Below, piece after piece: positions 36,729-46,477 of a stretch of DNA of 64,000 nt. The position numbers were made by a program, and so were the translations under genes. Position 1 is the stretch's first letter; the number at the start of each line of letters is the position of its first letter. Source of the DNA: Spirochaetia bacterium UBA2205 (GTDB taxonomy: Bacteria > Spirochaetota > UBA4802 > UB4802); contig DCUV01000008.1 in assembly GCA_002328585.1 (NCBI GenBank), positions 1 to 64,000 of the forward strand, read 5' to 3'. The notes under the pieces were generated by a model, which saw only the letters and a program-made list of their open reading frames with translations, was not told the DNA's origin and made no database searches.

Positions 36729-37665
36729 CCTGTAAACCCTCACCCAGTACATTATATGATGTTATAGTAATGAATATAGCAAAACCAGGGATTAATGTCA
36801 ACCACCATGCAAAGTCTATAAAATCACGGGATTGGGATAATATATCACCCCAGCTTGGCGTTGGTGGTTGTACCCCAAAGCCTAAAAAGCTCAACGATGA
36901 TTCTATAAGTATTGTTGAGGCTATGCCAAATGTTGCCGAAACCATCACGGGAGCCATCGCATTGGGGAGTATATGCTTAAAAATAATCCACCAGTCCTTA
37001 GATCCTAAAGCTCGGGAAGCAACTACAAAATCCTGCTCCCGTAACTTAAAAAACTCACCACGAACAATACGGGCTATCCCGGTCCAGCCGGTTATGCCAA
37101 TAACTATCATTACATTGAGCAGGCTCTGTCCCCATAAGGCTAAAATGGTTAATATAAGGAAGAATGTAGGAAAGCACATGACAATCTCTATGATGCGGGA
37201 AATAATAATATCCACCCATCCACCATAAAACCCAGCCAGTGCACCTATAATGATACCAATGGTAACATAGATAAACACTGCAACAAATCCAACAAAAATA
37301 GATACCCTGGTGCCATAGATCATACGTGCAGCTAAATCCCTACCCTGCTCATCAGTCCCCAGCAGGTGCCTGCTCGAAGGAGGTACAACAATGGCATTGA
37401 GATCATATTCAGAGTACGAATAGGGGATTGGTGGAAATAGTTTATACCCATCTATCTTTTTAAGATCAACTCCCTCAAATTGTTTATAATCAATGATAAT
37501 GGGAAAATATAGTGCTTTATTTTTTATAATGATATAGGGCTTATTATTTGCAATCAAAGGAGCACACAGCGCAATAAGAAATAAAAACAACACTATGAAC
37601 AAGCCAGCAACTGCAACCTTATTGTGTTTAAAGCGTTTCCATGCTGTACCCCAGTAACCCGTCAT
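36700..37665 (-). CDS. peptide/nickel-type ABC transporter permease, DppC/OppC family
   Basis: 321 residues, six membrane helices. The N-terminal OppC region (WGTAWKRFKHNKVAVAGLFI) and the permease core with LGTDEQGRDLAARMIYGTRVS and the EAA loop (ASRALGSKDWWIIFKHILPN) identify the family. About 60 residues of extracytoplasmic sequence lie between helix 1 and the LGTDE motif, longer than in the E. coli proteins. Start ATG overlaps the stop of the first permease (ATGA) with GGAGG upstream. Confidence 0.92.
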   Translation of the reverse strand: MTGYWGTAWKRFKHNKVAVAGLFIVLFLFLIALCAPLIANNKPYIIIKNKALYFPIIIDYKQFEGVDLKKIDGYKLFPPIPYSYSEYDLNAIVVPPSSRHLLGTDEQGRDLAARMIYGTRVSIFVGFVAVFIYVTIGIIIGALAGFYGGWVDIIISRIIEIVMCFPTFFLILTILALWGQSLLNVMIVIGITGWTGIARIVRGEFFKLREQDFVVASRALGSKDWWIIFKHILPNAMAPVMVSATFGIASTILIESSLSFLGFGVQPPTPSWGDILSQSRDFIDFAWWLTLIPGFAIFITITSYNVLGEGLQDAIDPKQYY

Positions 37666-38663
37666 TGTTGCGCCTCCAGCCTGATTCTTGGATCAACAAT
37701 TGCATACATGATGTCCCCAAGGAAAATTCCAATAAGTGTGAGGAATGCTGAAATGGACGTTATAGCCATAATAACAGGAATATCCCGTGATAGGATAGAT
37801 TCAAACGCAAGCATACCCATCCCCGGTACCGAGAATATAGATTCCACCACTACACTGCCACCTAAAAGTCCCGGCAGCATTGTTGCCATCAACGTAATAA
37901 GTGGTATTAAAGAATTTCTGAAAGCATGTACAAATAAAACCTTTTTTTCGGACAGCCCTTTTGCACGTGCTGTTACTATATATTGCTGATTTATTACTTC
38001 AAGCATTGTTGCACGTGTATACCGTGAAAGGAAGGCAAATCCACCATAGGTCAGGGTAACCACCGGTAAAATCAAATGCCATATAACATCCATTGCTTTT
38101 TGCAATACATTTAATTGATCAAACCAGTCCGAGTACAAGCCTCCAAGCGGGAAAAGGTTCAAATAATCGCCACCGCTTAAATATTTTAAAAGAAGCAATG
38201 CAACCCAGAAGGACGGCAGAGAATATAGTAAAAATAGCGTAATGCTGACAATGCGGTCAATCACAGTATCTTTTTTTATTGCTGAAAAAATACCTAATGG
38301 AATTGAAATAATATAAACAATAACTATCGACAAAATGTTAAGAGATAATGTTATAGGCAACACCTCAATAATATGTATCGCTACTGTACGTCCATCTTTT
38401 CGTGAGGTGCCAAAATCAAGCTTTACTGTTTTATAAAGCCATTCTGAATATCCAACTATAATAGGTTTGTCCAATCCATACAATTTCTTTTCCTGTTCAA
38501 ATATCTCTTTGGACAGGCTCCCTGCCTTAAGCTCTCCTTCTATTCCTGCATGTAATGATGTAAAGTCACCCGGTGCCAACCGTATCATAAGATAGGTGAT
38601 GAAGGTAATACCAATAAAGGTTGGTATAATAATTAGTATGCGTTTAAGGATATAGTATCTCAT
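37662..38663 (-). CDS. peptide/nickel-type ABC transporter permease, DppB/OppB family
   Basis: 333 residues, six membrane helices. Begins MRYYILKRILIIIPTFIGIT, the typical DppB N-terminus, with APGDF after helix 1 and the EAA loop YIVTARAKGLSEKKVLFVHA. I took the ATG that overlaps the binding-protein stop by one base (TAATG); a start seven codons upstream is possible. It pairs with the DppC-type permease to form the membrane channel. Confidence 0.92.
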   Translation of the reverse strand: MRYYILKRILIIIPTFIGITFITYLMIRLAPGDFTSLHAGIEGELKAGSLSKEIFEQEKKLYGLDKPIIVGYSEWLYKTVKLDFGTSRKDGRTVAIHIIEVLPITLSLNILSIVIVYIISIPLGIFSAIKKDTVIDRIVSITLFLLYSLPSFWVALLLLKYLSGGDYLNLFPLGGLYSDWFDQLNVLQKAMDVIWHLILPVVTLTYGGFAFLSRYTRATMLEVINQQYIVTARAKGLSEKKVLFVHAFRNSLIPLITLMATMLPGLLGGSVVVESIFSVPGMGMLAFESILSRDIPVIMAITSISAFLTLIGIFLGDIMYAIVDPRIRLEAQQ

Positions 38664-40288
38664 TAATTGCCTGTAACCTTCCACTCAACATAGTTTAATC
38701 CACGTTTATGAACAATAACATTGCTAAAGCGCTTGCTCACCGCAACAAGCGCCGGCGTACAGTATAAAAAGGTATAGGGCTGTTCATCGTGGATTATTTC
38801 ATGAAAACGGCGGTATAGTGCAATGCGCTTGTTTACATCAAACTCTTTTCGTGCTTTCTCAATTATCTCATCAGCTTCTCGATTTATGAAATAACAAAAA
38901 TTTGAACCTGCTTTAACCTCCGATGAATGCCACAGTTGATACGGATCACCCTCCCAGGATAATGACCATCCCAATGTAACAGCATCAAAATCACGCTTAT
39001 CTATCTTATTGACAAACACAGCCCATTCATATCGGTTGATATCCATTTGAATGCCAACCTTTGCAAAATCCTCTTTTAAAATTGTTGCAAGCCGTTCAGC
39101 AAACTTACTTGCTGATGTTATCGTAAAGGTAAACGAAAACTTTGTGCCACCTCTATCCAGTATCCCATCACCATCACTATCCACCCAGCCAGCATTTTTA
39201 AGCAATTCTTTTGCCTTTACTGGATCATAGGGCAATGGTTGTATATCATGGTTGTAATACTTATCATAAATATAAAAAGGACCGGTAACAACCATCCCCA
39301 AACCAAAAAGTAAGCTATCCAGTATAGCCTGCCTGTTAATGAGCATGGTGAGAGCTTTGCGTACATTCTTATCATTAAACAGGAGATTTTTTGCATTCCA
39401 GCCAATATAGCTATAATAAGGCTGGTAATACGTAAACCTGTAAAATGCCTCCTTAAAATGTTTTGAATCAGTCTGCCGTACCCATTGAATAGGCCTCAGC
39501 GACATGACATCTATCTCACCCTTTTTTAACATCTGCAACGCAACGCTGGGTTCGGGTATTACTTTGTAGATAACCTTCTTGATATCAGGCTTGTTACCCC
39601 AGTAAAGGGGATTAAGCTCTAATTCAATGCGCTTCCCGGTTTCCCATTTGCTAAATATATATGGTCCGGTACCAATGGGGTGTCTGTTGTTTTTGTGTGT
39701 GTTGAAATCGGTGCCATCATCAAAGATGTGCTTTGGAACAACAGGAATGCTGCCGCATATCTCCAGTGCTAAAAAATATGGTCGTGAATACGTAAACTCA
39801 ACAATATAGGGTGAAATTTTTTTAACGCTGACTACGTCAATATAATACACCTTTAAAGGGGCATTGGCAACCTCTGGATCTTTGATGACATGAAACGAAT
39901 AGACAATATCATCAGCGGTAAAAGGTTTTCCATCGCTCCAGCGTATATTCTTCTTTAAATAAAAACGGTAGTGTAGTTTATCAGGCGATATCTCCCAATG
40001 GGAGGCTAATAGCGGTTTTAACTCTAAGGTATCGTAATCCCTGTCCAGCAGTGTTTCATATATATAGGTATTTATTGATGATGCAATTGCCTCAGTTGAT
40101 GTTATTGGATTGAGGTGCCCCGGCTCAGCAGAAAGATGAACGTAGAGCGTATGGGAATCGCGCACTGATTCAAAACGACTGCACGAAAAACAAAACAGCA
40201 ATGCTACCATCACCATATAATAGGGTACGCTGCAAAATTGTGTTAGCACCACTTTTAAATAATATTTTTTATTCTGGCGATAGTTCAT
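38663..40288 (-). CDS. peptide-binding lipoprotein (solute-binding protein family 5)
   Basis: 541 residues. An N-terminal signal ends in ALLFCFSC, a lipobox; the real start may be Met25 (MVMVALLF). The mature protein has the family marks: LSAEPGHLNPITSTEAIASS, IRWSDGKPFTADDIVYSFH, NRHPIGTGPYIFSKWE, NVRKALTMLINRQAI. It captures peptides or another solute for the two permeases. No ATP-binding subunit gene lies in the operon. A motif copy forms the beginning of the gene (ATGAACTATCGCC). Confidence 0.92.
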   Translation of the reverse strand: MNYRQNKKYYLKVVLTQFCSVPYYMVMVALLFCFSCSRFESVRDSHTLYVHLSAEPGHLNPITSTEAIASSINTYIYETLLDRDYDTLELKPLLASHWEISPDKLHYRFYLKKNIRWSDGKPFTADDIVYSFHVIKDPEVANAPLKVYYIDVVSVKKISPYIVEFTYSRPYFLALEICGSIPVVPKHIFDDGTDFNTHKNNRHPIGTGPYIFSKWETGKRIELELNPLYWGNKPDIKKVIYKVIPEPSVALQMLKKGEIDVMSLRPIQWVRQTDSKHFKEAFYRFTYYQPYYSYIGWNAKNLLFNDKNVRKALTMLINRQAILDSLLFGLGMVVTGPFYIYDKYYNHDIQPLPYDPVKAKELLKNAGWVDSDGDGILDRGGTKFSFTFTITSASKFAERLATILKEDFAKVGIQMDINRYEWAVFVNKIDKRDFDAVTLGWSLSWEGDPYQLWHSSEVKAGSNFCYFINREADEIIEKARKEFDVNKRIALYRRFHEIIHDEQPYTFLYCTPALVAVSKRFSNVIVHKRGLNYVEWKVTGN

Positions 40289-40330
40289 GGTATCAAACTT
40301 TTGGTTACAATCTATGTACAGTATGCATGG

Positions 40331-41668
40331 TTATATTGTAGTATGTTTGCTAAAGAAATGATTTGTTTCATTTTTTATAACAAACGACAACCCCAACAAC
40401 GCTATGAGATTGGGAAAAGCCATTAAACCGTTCATAATATCGGTAACTGCCCACACAACATCCAGCCTGCCAACAGCACCAATAAATACAATAATTACCC
40501 ACAGTAAACGATAAGGCTTTATTGCTCTTTCTCCTGCTATATATTCTATAGCTTTTTCACCGTAATATGCCCATCCTAAGATAGTTGAGTATGCAAAAAA
40601 TATTAAACTTATAGCAACAACAATGCCTCCCCATGTACCGGGGAGCCCCTGGCTAAATGCATGCTCGGTTAACGCAGCGGCAGTTTTACCTGTTTCCCAT
40701 GCACCAGTCACAAGAATGACCAGCCCTGTAAAAGAACAAACTACTATAGTATCAATAAAAGTCTGTGTCATGGAAACCAGTGCCTGTCGTACAGGTTCAT
40801 CGGTTTTTGCTGCAGCAGCAGCTATCGGTGAGCTTCCTAAACCTGATTCATTGGAAAGCAACCCTCGTGAAACACCCATCTGCATAGCCATTTGTACACC
40901 CGCACCTGCAAAACCGCCAGCCGCTGCCACTGGAGTAAATGCATGCACAAAGATTAATGTAAATGCATGGGGTATATTTTTATAAAATAGTATCAATATG
41001 ACTGTGCCCGCAATTAAATAAAACAGTATCATAAAGGGAACTATCGCCGAAGCTGCCTTTGCTATAGTCTTGATACCACCCATGATAACAAGGAAGGTTA
41101 AAATAAATAAAAATATTCCTGTTACCCATGATGGTACATTAAATGTAGCATGCATTGCCTCAGCTACCGAATTGGACTGTATTATGTTACCGGTTCCAAA
41201 CGCTGCACAGGCAGCAAACAGTGCAAAAATAAAAGCAAGCCATTTGCTCTTTAATCCTTTTTCAATATAATACATGGGACCGCCCGACATGGTTCCCAAT
41301 GCATCAACCTCACGATACTTAACCGCAAGCACTGCTTCACTGTACTTTGTTGCCATCCCAAATAAACCGGTAAGCCACATCCAGAACAATGCACCAGGGC
41401 CACCAATAGCAATTGCCGAAGCCACACCAGCGATATTGCCGGTTCCAACGGTTGCTGATAGTGCAGTCATGAGAGCCTGAAAATGTGATATATCGCCAGG
41501 GTGCGCTCCACCTTCTTTTCTTTTTATCAACGCCAGATTTAATGATGGAAATAAAGTTCTAAACTGTAACCCTTTAAGCAGTATTGTTAAATAAATACCA
41601 GTACCCAGCAATAAAATAATGAGAGGCATTCCCCAGACCCATGCTCGTATTTCATTCAAAAATATCAT
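40331..41668 (-). CDS. sodium:alanine symporter (AgcS family)
   Basis: 445 residues, about 11 membrane helices. Sodium-coupled uptake of alanine, glycine or D-alanine. Marks are ALSATVGTGNIAGVASAIAIGGPGALFWMW, the second GTGNIIQSNSVAEAM, MGVSRGLLSNESGLGSSPIAAAAAKTDEP and FAYSTILGWAYYGEKA. It lies 42 bp downstream of the peptide-binding protein start, same strand but upstream in transcription, so it could share the operon's promoter. A motif copy is present. Confidence 0.95.
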   Translation of the reverse strand: MIFLNEIRAWVWGMPLIILLLGTGIYLTILLKGLQFRTLFPSLNLALIKRKEGGAHPGDISHFQALMTALSATVGTGNIAGVASAIAIGGPGALFWMWLTGLFGMATKYSEAVLAVKYREVDALGTMSGGPMYYIEKGLKSKWLAFIFALFAACAAFGTGNIIQSNSVAEAMHATFNVPSWVTGIFLFILTFLVIMGGIKTIAKAASAIVPFMILFYLIAGTVILILFYKNIPHAFTLIFVHAFTPVAAAGGFAGAGVQMAMQMGVSRGLLSNESGLGSSPIAAAAAKTDEPVRQALVSMTQTFIDTIVVCSFTGLVILVTGAWETGKTAAALTEHAFSQGLPGTWGGIVVAISLIFFAYSTILGWAYYGEKAIEYIAGERAIKPYRLLWVIIVFIGAVGRLDVVWAVTDIMNGLMAFPNLIALLGLSFVIKNETNHFFSKHTTI

Positions 41669-41850
41669 ACTTAAACCTTTATCTTATAATTTAGTACATT
41701 CACAATGTTATTGTTGCTTTATCAATAATATATCCGTCAAGCAGTAATTCTTGATGATTAACAAAATATGCCTTTTTTTACTTGATTAATTTTAATGGCC
41801 AAAGAGAATTAACTTTTTCATTTAATTATTAAAATTACTCTGGGGAATGT

Positions 41851-43146
41851 ATGATTGATCGTTATTCGCGAAAAGAAATTTCAGATATCTGGACACTGGA
41901 AAACAAATTTAAGATATGGCTTGACATTGAAATTGCAGCCTGTGAAGCAAATGCACAGTTAGGCATAATTCCACAGGAAGATTTAAAAATCATTAAAGAA
42001 AAAGCTCAGTTTACTGTTTCGCGTATTGAAGAGATTGAAAACCAGGTGCACCATGATGTCATTGCTTTTTTAACATGCGTTTCTGAATATGTAGGCCCTT
42101 CCAGCAGATATATTCACTATGGGCTAACTTCAAGCGATATTGTTGATACTGCTCTATCCATACAGATGAAACAGGCTGGCGAAATTATCCTCAACGATAT
42201 AAATCAACTTCTTGCTATACTAAAAAAATTAGCATTAAACTATAAACAAACCCCATGTATGGGACGTTCACATGGCGTCCATGCAGAACCTACTACATTC
42301 GGGACAAAGATGGCATTGTATTATCATGAATTTTTGCGCAACCGCAAACGAATACAGGACGCCATTGATGATATCGCCTATGGAAAACTTTCTGGCGCTG
42401 TGGGAACATTCAGCAATATTGATCCGCGAGTTGAAACGATAGTATGTGAAAAATTAGGTTTGAACCCAGATCCCATATCAACACAGATCATTCAGCGCGA
42501 TAGACATGCATACTATATGTCAGCCATTGCAATTTGTGCCGGCACACTGGATAAACTTGCAACAGAGATTCGACATCTTCAGCGTACAGAGGTTCGCGAG
42601 GTAGAAGAGCCTTTCCAGAAAGGACAAAAGGGGTCTTCAGCAATGCCGCATAAACGGAATCCTGTATTATGTGAACGTGTTTCAGGGCTATCACGGGTTA
42701 TAAAATCCAACATGATGGTTGCGCTGGATAATATGACCCTGTGGCATGAAAGGGATATTTCACACTCATCAGCCGAGCGTATTATACTGCCCGATAGTAC
42801 TATAGCACTGGATTACCTGCTTGCGAAGATGATTTTCATCCTTGATAATTTACATGTTTATCCTGACGCTATGATGAAAACAATAGAAAAAACCGGGGGG
42901 CTATTTTATTCACAGGCTCTGCTATTAAAATTAGTGGAAAAAGGCTATACCCGCGAAGAAGCGTATGCAATTGTTCAGGAAATTGCAATGAATGTGTGGC
43001 ATAATGGGGGTTCATTAAAGGAGCTATCGCTTAATGATACAAGAATAAATACAAAGTTATCACCAGAGGAAATTGAAGAAATTTTTAAACTGGATAACTT
43101 TTTACATAATATTAACCATATATTTAAAAAAGCCGGGCTTGAATAA
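41851..43146 (+). CDS. purB: adenylosuccinate lyase
   Basis: 431 residues. Fumarase/aspartase-superfamily enzyme acting twice in purine synthesis: SAICAR to AICAR + fumarate and adenylosuccinate to AMP + fumarate. Marks are MIDRYSRKEISDIW, HYGLTSSDIVDTAL, GRSHGVHAEPTTFG, the signature GSSAMPHKRNP and the C-terminal domain. Typical length. GGGGAATGT before the ATG. Ends exactly where the convergent chemotaxis receptor gene ends, with no base between. Confidence 0.97.
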   Translation: MIDRYSRKEISDIWTLENKFKIWLDIEIAACEANAQLGIIPQEDLKIIKEKAQFTVSRIEEIENQVHHDVIAFLTCVSEYVGPSSRYIHYGLTSSDIVDTALSIQMKQAGEIILNDINQLLAILKKLALNYKQTPCMGRSHGVHAEPTTFGTKMALYYHEFLRNRKRIQDAIDDIAYGKLSGAVGTFSNIDPRVETIVCEKLGLNPDPISTQIIQRDRHAYYMSAIAICAGTLDKLATEIRHLQRTEVREVEEPFQKGQKGSSAMPHKRNPVLCERVSGLSRVIKSNMMVALDNMTLWHERDISHSSAERIILPDSTIALDYLLAKMIFILDNLHVYPDAMMKTIEKTGGLFYSQALLLKLVEKGYTREEAYAIVQEIAMNVWHNGGSLKELSLNDTRINTKLSPEEIEEIFKLDNFLHNINHIFKKAGLE

Positions 43147-45273
43147 CTAAATACTAAAACGCTCAATAACCTTTTTTAACTCTGCAGCCATCGTTTCCAG
43201 TTCAGATGCAGTGCTGGTAAGATTTTCTGAAAGACTTACAAATTGCCCTGCTACCGCATTTACATTTTCAATAGACTGTACTATCTTTTTAGTATTATCA
43301 CTCAGATCGGTCATCGATAAAGACAATCCTCTGGAAAATTCACTTGCTCCAATTATACCTTCATGAATTGTTGCGAAATCCTTTACACGTTGATTAATAG
43401 TTTCTATAAATCCTGTAAATAATGTAACACTGTGCTCAATATCATTGACAATTGAACGTAAACCTTTACGCATTGCTTCCATCATCTGCATATTGCTGTT
43501 CATTGCGCTGTTACCTTCATGTATTATGCCGGATATTTCTTTAAGGTTCTGAGCAGTTCTATCAGCCAATCGAGATATTTCTTCGGCTACAACTGCAAAT
43601 CCCCTGCCATGCTCACCAGCACGTGCTGCTTCAATGGAAGCATTCAAAGATAATAGATTAACCTGTTCAGCAATATCTGCAATAAGTCCTATAACATTCA
43701 TAATCTTTTCAAAGAACGATGCAATCTGTTTTGTTGATTCAGTAGTACTATCAACAATAGTTTCGCTTTGATGAGCACTGTTTTGAATATTTTCTATTGC
43801 TTTGATTACCTGCTGTGCATCGGCGTTTAAGATAGCAAAAGCTTCATTGAGATTAGTAACAATTTTTTCTAAGTTTTCCAGAATATCACGCTGTTTATTT
43901 GCATCATTTGCAATAGTAAAAAATGAACTTGATAGTTCTGCAATAATAGAGGTAACCTCTTCAGTATTTTTTGCTTGTTGAGATGCTTCATCCTTGATTG
44001 ATTTTCCCGAAAAAGCCAATGCCTCGGAGGATAAGAGTACCTTTTCACTCAATTCATTTGATTTTTTAATGAAGTCTGTTATCAATTCTCTGAACCCTAT
44101 AAAACCTCGAATAAAATCTTCCATGATATCACGTGATTTTATTAATGTAATTTCACCACTTAAATCCCCTGTATTGGCTTTTTGCAATACCGGCATTGCA
44201 ACATCAAGTGCTCGTGAAAGATTTACAAGTCGTTTGTTGATTATATAGCGAATAATAAAATTAATGAGTATCATACTCAGGGTTACAAAAAATATACTTT
44301 GATAAACATTTTTATACAGTAGCTGTTCAGAAAATATTGCAACTATAGCATAATTACCCGAAAAATTATTATATCCATATAGTACTGACTGTTCACCATT
44401 AAAAACTCCTGATATAGTGTTAAATTGCTTTATATTAATATTTTTAAAAAAATTGATGGTTTTATGGAATAAAAATTCAGGTTGATTGCCTTTTTTTATT
44501 ATATCTGATATGGCTTTTGATTCATATTGCTCGTCATTACTTATATTAATAGTATTTCCATCATAAACCAATACAACTCCATTATTTTTGGAAATTACAC
44601 GTGGTATAGTTTGTAAAAATAATTCTTTAGAATCTATTTTGATATTTTGTAAACTTTCATAGATATGATCCGCTGTTAATTTTATCACATTGGACTTATC
44701 AACTTGATAAAACACAACTAATAAAAAAACAGATGTTAAAAGTGTCACAGGCAACACAATACTTACAATTTTACTGCGTAGTCGCTGAACTGCTACTGGA
44801 ATATTAAATCGCCCCAATGGGTATGTTCGGTTATACCATACCAGCATCGAATTATATCCCAAAAATAGAAAAACAAATGCTATGATAAAGAAGACATAGA
44901 AATGGTAATAGGTATTGGTATAACCACAGAAAAAATACATATAAAAAAACAATGGAACATAAATTACCACTAAATATGCTATATTTAAAAGCAAAGTTTG
45001 CACAGCATAACTTTTAAAATAATTGAATACCTTTTTTCTGGATTCTTCATCATCTTTATCAATAATTTTTAAAATGGATTGTACCATTATCATATAATAT
45101 GAAAATAATGATACAAAAGCTATTATTGTTAAAATTATAAATGCTACCAGGATACGTAGATCATAAAAAACGGGAAATGAAATAGCTAAAATTATAAAAA
45201 ATACAATTGAATTGAACACAATAACCATTGATCCATATTTTTGAAACTGACGAAGAAGATTTTTAGCTTCCAT
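43147..45273 (-). CDS. methyl-accepting chemotaxis protein
   Basis: 708 residues from the ATG preceded by AGGAA (a GTG lies six codons upstream). The N-terminal about 185 residues hold four to five membrane helices, then another helix (IVSIVLPVTLLTSVFLLVVF), an extracytoplasmic sensor of about 140 residues, another helix, a HAMP-like region and the signalling domain, with the hairpin tip EQVNLLSLNASIEAARAGEH and AVVAEEISRLADRTAQN. The double membrane module at the N-terminus is unlike the two-helix classical receptor. It would signal through CheW/CheA, which are not in this window. Confidence 0.92.
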   Translation of the reverse strand: MEAKNLLRQFQKYGSMVIVFNSIVFFIILAISFPVFYDLRILVAFIILTIIAFVSLFSYYMIMVQSILKIIDKDDEESRKKVFNYFKSYAVQTLLLNIAYLVVIYVPLFFYMYFFCGYTNTYYHFYVFFIIAFVFLFLGYNSMLVWYNRTYPLGRFNIPVAVQRLRSKIVSIVLPVTLLTSVFLLVVFYQVDKSNVIKLTADHIYESLQNIKIDSKELFLQTIPRVISKNNGVVLVYDGNTINISNDEQYESKAISDIIKKGNQPEFLFHKTINFFKNINIKQFNTISGVFNGEQSVLYGYNNFSGNYAIVAIFSEQLLYKNVYQSIFFVTLSMILINFIIRYIINKRLVNLSRALDVAMPVLQKANTGDLSGEITLIKSRDIMEDFIRGFIGFRELITDFIKKSNELSEKVLLSSEALAFSGKSIKDEASQQAKNTEEVTSIIAELSSSFFTIANDANKQRDILENLEKIVTNLNEAFAILNADAQQVIKAIENIQNSAHQSETIVDSTTESTKQIASFFEKIMNVIGLIADIAEQVNLLSLNASIEAARAGEHGRGFAVVAEEISRLADRTAQNLKEISGIIHEGNSAMNSNMQMMEAMRKGLRSIVNDIEHSVTLFTGFIETINQRVKDFATIHEGIIGASEFSRGLSLSMTDLSDNTKKIVQSIENVNAVAGQFVSLSENLTSTASELETMAAELKKVIERFSI

Positions 45274-45572
45274 TATTAATAGTTCCTGCACAATTATTAT
45301 GATCTGTATTAATTAAAAAAGTTTAATTGCATACTTACAGAAAATCAATTCTTTTTTTATATTAATTTTGATTTTTTAATGCAGTGTAACATGATCATTG
45401 TTAATATAAAATTTGATCATAAAACATCTATCAGAAAAATAAAAAATATTTTGTTATACTGTACATAGATATTGCTGTTATGCCCTATCTACATGCTTGT
45501 AGTGATAGAGTATTGATGGAATTGATAGTATCTATGAGAATAGCATTATTGCACATAGTTATTGATGAATGT
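45274..45572. other. intergenic region, nothing recognised
   Basis: About 300 bp of A+T-rich DNA upstream of the chemotaxis receptor. No frame, RNA gene or strong terminator seen; it presumably holds the receptor promoter. Confidence 0.3.
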
Positions 45573-46322
45573 CTAATGTAGCTGGCTATGAATATTTTCA
45601 ATCTCTTTTTTTAAAAGCCCTTTTATTTTTTCAATCTCTTCAATCTGCCATACTATGCTTTCATCCCCACGTTCAGGATTGTCATCATTTTTATAGTGTG
45701 CTTTCTCTTCATTCAATAGATTTAAGTAATAATCCATGAGTTCTAACTTATTTTCAAAAAAACTTTTTTTTAATACATAATACTGCATCCCTTCCTCATA
45801 AGTTTCTTTTCCACTGTCTATCTTTTCTTTTAACACTGCAATAGTTTCAAGTATGCTATTACACTCACGTATATCTGCCTGATTATCAGAGATTGGAATC
45901 CACACAATAGGAGGCAACCCTTCTTTAGCTTTAAGTAAAAAGATTGTATTATTTAATGTATATAACTCATAATTTTTTTCTTTCAGTTCATGTAACACTG
46001 GCGTCACCTGTTCGGGAACATAATCACTCTCCTCATGTGCGTTATCATACTGTAAGCTTCCAAAAATCTTTTGCAAAAATTGCATGGATTCTTGTTTTGA
46101 CATCGTTTCTAATTGGGAAATATTTCTTTCTTCTTTTTCTAAATATGTCCGATAGTTATCGGGAATATAGTTTTTTTCAATAGATTTTTTTTTACTGCTA
46201 TAATATGAATACACAGTAACTATCGCCCCGATAACTATTACTATCAATAAAATTATAATAAACTTCTTTTTAAGAGAAATCTGCATCATTACACCATTAC
46301 ATACTTTATTTTTTTGCAACAT
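45573..46322 (-). CDS. hypothetical membrane-anchored coiled-coil protein
   Basis: 249 residues, not recognised. One membrane helix near residues 18-41 (KFIIILLIVIVIGAIVTVYS) followed by a mostly helical, charged domain ending in coiled coil (QIEEIEKIKGLLKKEIENIH). Likely faces the periplasm. Start uncertain (Met1, 12, 13). Motif copies lie immediately before the ATG (46323-46333) and within the membrane helix codons (46215-46227). Confidence 0.5.
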   Translation of the reverse strand: MLQKNKVCNGVMMQISLKKKFIIILLIVIVIGAIVTVYSYYSSKKKSIEKNYIPDNYRTYLEKEERNISQLETMSKQESMQFLQKIFGSLQYDNAHEESDYVPEQVTPVLHELKEKNYELYTLNNTIFLLKAKEGLPPIVWIPISDNQADIRECNSILETIAVLKEKIDSGKETYEEGMQYYVLKKSFFENKLELMDYYLNLLNEEKAHYKNDDNPERGDESIVWQIEEIEKIKGLLKKEIENIHSQLH

Positions 46323-46356
46323 CGATAGTTACTTGCGTAAGACATACAATAACTAC

Positions 46357-46402
46357 AATGCCACCTTCAAGAAAATGTATCTTTATTCTTAAAGATGGCA
46401 TT
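46357..46402. terminator. possible terminator after the YiiX-like gene
   Basis: AATGCCACCTT pairs with AAGATGGCATT (11 bp with one G-U pair) around a 24-base loop, about 80 bp past the stop of the YiiX-like gene. No U-tract follows on either strand, so termination is doubtful. Confidence 0.3.
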
Positions 46403-46477
46403 GATAAAAACTACCCTTCCCCCTTGCAGTACCTCTCTGCTATATCTATCATTCTTCAACCATAGTACATCAATACA

